This document shows positions 6,376-7,878 of a stretch of 7,878 nucleotides of DNA, piece after piece (position 1 is the first letter of the stretch; every line of letters begins with the position of its first letter). Below the pieces are notes generated by a model. That model was given only the letters and a program-made list of their open reading frames with translations, was not told the origin of the DNA and ran no database searches. Source of the DNA: Sinorhizobium sp. GTDB taxonomy: Bacteria > Pseudomonadota > Alphaproteobacteria > Rhizobiales > Rhizobiaceae. Both the position numbers and the translations under genes were made by a program. The stretch lies in contig JAPSJG010000165.1 in assembly GCA_031178305.1 (NCBI GenBank), forward strand, positions 1 to 7,878. Reading direction: 5' to 3'.

Positions 6376-7212
6376 ATGCTGCTGCTGCGATACCTTGCCT
6401 ATGCACTCGCCGCCATCTGGCTTGTCCATGCGTTTTGGCTGCAAGCGGCTCATGCACAACAGTCGCCCGCGGCCGTCAGCCAGTGCCAGGCGATCGCGCA
6501 AGCCGCGCCTTCGGCGACATTCGTCAGCTTCGCCGACCCCCCGGTCAGTCCCGCCGCGGTGACCGCCGGGGAGGTAAGTATCACCTTTCTCGGACATTCG
6601 ACCTTTCTGATTGAAACACCCGGCGGCGTTTCCATCGCGACGGATTACAATGGGTGGTTCCGCACGGCGATGCCGCCGACAGTCGTTACGATGAACAAGG
6701 CCCATTCGAGCCACTATACGCTTGCGCCGGACCCGGCGATCCGCCACGTGCTGCATGGCTGGGGCGAGAACGGCGAGCCGGCCGACCACGACCTCGTCGT
6801 CGGCGACACCTATATCCGCAATGTGGTGACGGATATTCGCTCCGGCTTCGGGGGCATGGAGCCGAATGGCAATTCGATCTTCATCTTTGAGGTCGCAGGC
6901 CTCTGCATCGGCCATCTCGGGCATCTGCATTACGAGCTCGACGACAGCCATTATCGCGCGATCGGCCGGCTCGATGTGCTGATGGTGCCGGTCGACGGTG
7001 GCCTGACCATGGGGTCGGAGAGCATGAGCCGCGTCGTTTCGAGACTGCGCTCGGCACTCATTCTGCCGATGCACCGGCGACCCCTGATCAACGACTTTCT
7101 GGCGATGTTCGACGACGATTACGACAAGAGCTTTGCTGCTGGTCCAACCGTCAAGGTCTCGCTTCGATCCTTGCCGACGAAGCCGCTGATCTATGTCCTG
7201 CAGGGTGTTTGA
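6376..7212 (+). CDS. Exported metallo-beta-lactamase-fold protein with altered metal motif
   Basis: This 278-residue protein has a signal peptide (hydrophobic core about 7-22, likely cleavage after A27 in QAAHA), so it probably acts in the periplasm. It belongs to the UlaG-like MBL-fold group: ITFLGHSTFLIETPGG (69-84) and the D90 strand are typical, as are LDVLMVP (199-205) and the terminal LPMH (230-233). The metal motif is unusual. Where HxHxDH is expected, the protein has K108-x-H110-x-S112-H113, and the later HLGD-type motif reads HLGHLHYEL (180-188), with H183 in place of the usual Asp. H110, H113, H180, H183, H185 and H233 could still bind a metal, but not in the standard set. The reaction is unknown. 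GAGGGG (6364-6369) supports the ATG at 6376. It is 110 bases downstream of the pump gene, so co-transcription is possible but unproven. Confidence 0.8.
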   Translation: MLLLRYLAYALAAIWLVHAFWLQAAHAQQSPAAVSQCQAIAQAAPSATFVSFADPPVSPAAVTAGEVSITFLGHSTFLIETPGGVSIATDYNGWFRTAMPPTVVTMNKAHSSHYTLAPDPAIRHVLHGWGENGEPADHDLVVGDTYIRNVVTDIRSGFGGMEPNGNSIFIFEVAGLCIGHLGHLHYELDDSHYRAIGRLDVLMVPVDGGLTMGSESMSRVVSRLRSALILPMHRRPLINDFLAMFDDDYDKSFAAGPTVKVSLRSLPTKPLIYVLQGV

Positions 7213-7259
7213 GGTCCATCGACACCGGTCTCGCCTCATGGAAAAGACAGGGTCCCCTG

Positions 7260-7288
7260 CTGGACGGAACGCCGCGATGAAACTATAA
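7260..7288 (+). promoter_or_regulatory. Candidate sigma-70 promoter of yebC
   Basis: CTGGAC (7260-7265), a 17-base spacer and CTATAA (7283-7288) match the rhizobial housekeeping consensus CTTGAC-N17-CTATAT at five of six bases in each box. Transcription would start near 7295, leaving a leader of about 34 bases that contains AGAGGG (7319-7324). This suggests yebC is transcribed separately from the MBL gene. Confidence 0.6.
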
Positions 7289-7328
7289 GGCGCCCCATCC
7301 AACGAAACCATTGCATGCAGAGGGCGCC

Positions 7329-7878
7329 ATGGCTGGCCATTCACAGTTCAAGAACATCATGCACCGCAAGGGCCGTCAGGATGCGGTGCGCTCCAAAATG
7401 TTTTCCAAGCTCGCGCGCGAAATCACCGTCGCCGCAAAGACCGGCCTGCCCGACGCTGCCATGAACCCGCGTCTGCGACTGGCGATCCAGAATGCCAAGG
7501 CGCAGTCGATGCCGAAGGACAATATCGAGCGTGCGATCAAGAAGGCGTCCGGCGGCGACGCGGAGAACTATGAGGAAGTCCGCTACGAAGGTTACGGCCC
7601 GGGTGGCGTCGCCGTTATCGTGGAGGCGCTGACCGACAACCGCAACCGCACTGCCTCCAATGTCCGCTCGATCTTCACCAAGTCCGGCGGCGCCCTCGGT
7701 GAAACCGGCTCGGTTTCCTTCTCCTTCGACCGCATCGGCGAAATCACCTACAAACTTGCGGCCGGCGACGCCGACAAGGTGATGGAAGCGGCGATCGAAG
7801 CGGGCGCCGACGATGTCGAGACTGACGAGGAAGGCCACACGATCATCTGCGGCTTCGAGGATATCGGCGAGGTTTCGA
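7329..7878 (+). CDS. yebC: YebC/PmpR family regulatory protein (3' end beyond the window)
   Basis: The frame is open to the window end, giving 183 codons of a protein usually about 248 residues long. The N-terminal signature MAGHSQFKNIMHRKGRQDA (1-19) is that of YebC (usually GHSKWxNIxHRK). It is followed by a conserved helical region (MPKDNIERAIKKASG, 61-75), YEGYGPGGVAVIVE (86-99) and LTDNRNRT (101-108). Family members were first described as transcriptional regulators, for example PmpR in Pseudomonas; more recent work links YebC to the ribosome and to relief of stalling on proline-rich stretches. Which role applies here cannot be read from sequence. The ATG at 7329 is fixed by the signature and by AGAGGG (7319-7324). 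In many proteobacteria ruvC follows, but that lies outside the window. Confidence 0.95.
   Translation, partial: MAGHSQFKNIMHRKGRQDAVRSKMFSKLAREITVAAKTGLPDAAMNPRLRLAIQNAKAQSMPKDNIERAIKKASGGDAENYEEVRYEGYGPGGVAVIVEALTDNRNRTASNVRSIFTKSGGALGETGSVSFSFDRIGEITYKLAAGDADKVMEAAIEAGADDVETDEEGHTIICGFEDIGEVS

Noticed and set aside
1..7878. Insertion sequence, CRISPR array, tRNA, rRNA or prophage signals
   Set aside because: No transposase or integrase, terminal repeats with target duplications, regularly spaced repeats or tRNA-like cloverleaf were found on reading both strands.

Overview
The window reads as a GC-rich alphaproteobacterial chromosome segment, most likely from a rhizobium (Sinorhizobium/Ensifer type). 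This rests on protein style, on a promoter matching the rhizobial CTTGAC-N17-CTATAT pattern, and on the presence of a 5-formyltetrahydrofolate cyclo-ligase gene, a YmdB-type phosphoesterase gene and yebC in one neighbourhood. The genus is inferred, not proven. All six protein genes are on the + strand.

Layout: positions 1-145 hold structured non-coding sequence, possibly the 3' end of a 6S RNA, leading into 5-formyltetrahydrofolate cyclo-ligase (146-718). A 68-base gap with an inverted repeat and a weak promoter candidate precedes a YmdB/TIGR00282-type metallophosphoesterase (787-1611). A hairpin plus U-tract terminator (1628-1688) closes this housekeeping block. The rest of the gap to 1934 has no gene, but it contains an 11-bp direct repeat, a 10-bp palindrome and a nested inverted repeat.

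Next is a two-gene RND efflux operon of the MexEF/AcrAB (HAE-1) class: a periplasmic adaptor (1935-3092) overlapping by 4 bases an inner-membrane proton-driven pump (3089-6265). No outer-membrane channel gene and no regulator gene lie in the window. A 110-base GC-rich gap leads to an exported metallo-beta-lactamase-fold protein (6376-7212) whose expected metal-binding motif is altered. A good candidate sigma-70 promoter (7260-7288) then drives yebC (7329 to beyond the window end), a ribosome-linked or transcriptional regulator family member.

The adaptor and pump work as one export machine and need an outer-membrane partner encoded elsewhere. The cyclo-ligase and phosphoesterase are probably co-transcribed. 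The MBL protein could be read through from the pump operon, but nothing ties it functionally to efflux. I see no mobile element, CRISPR array, tRNA or rRNA. I found no clear new multi-gene system; the most notable points are the altered MBL active site, the structured intergenic region before the efflux operon, and the probable 6S RNA end.
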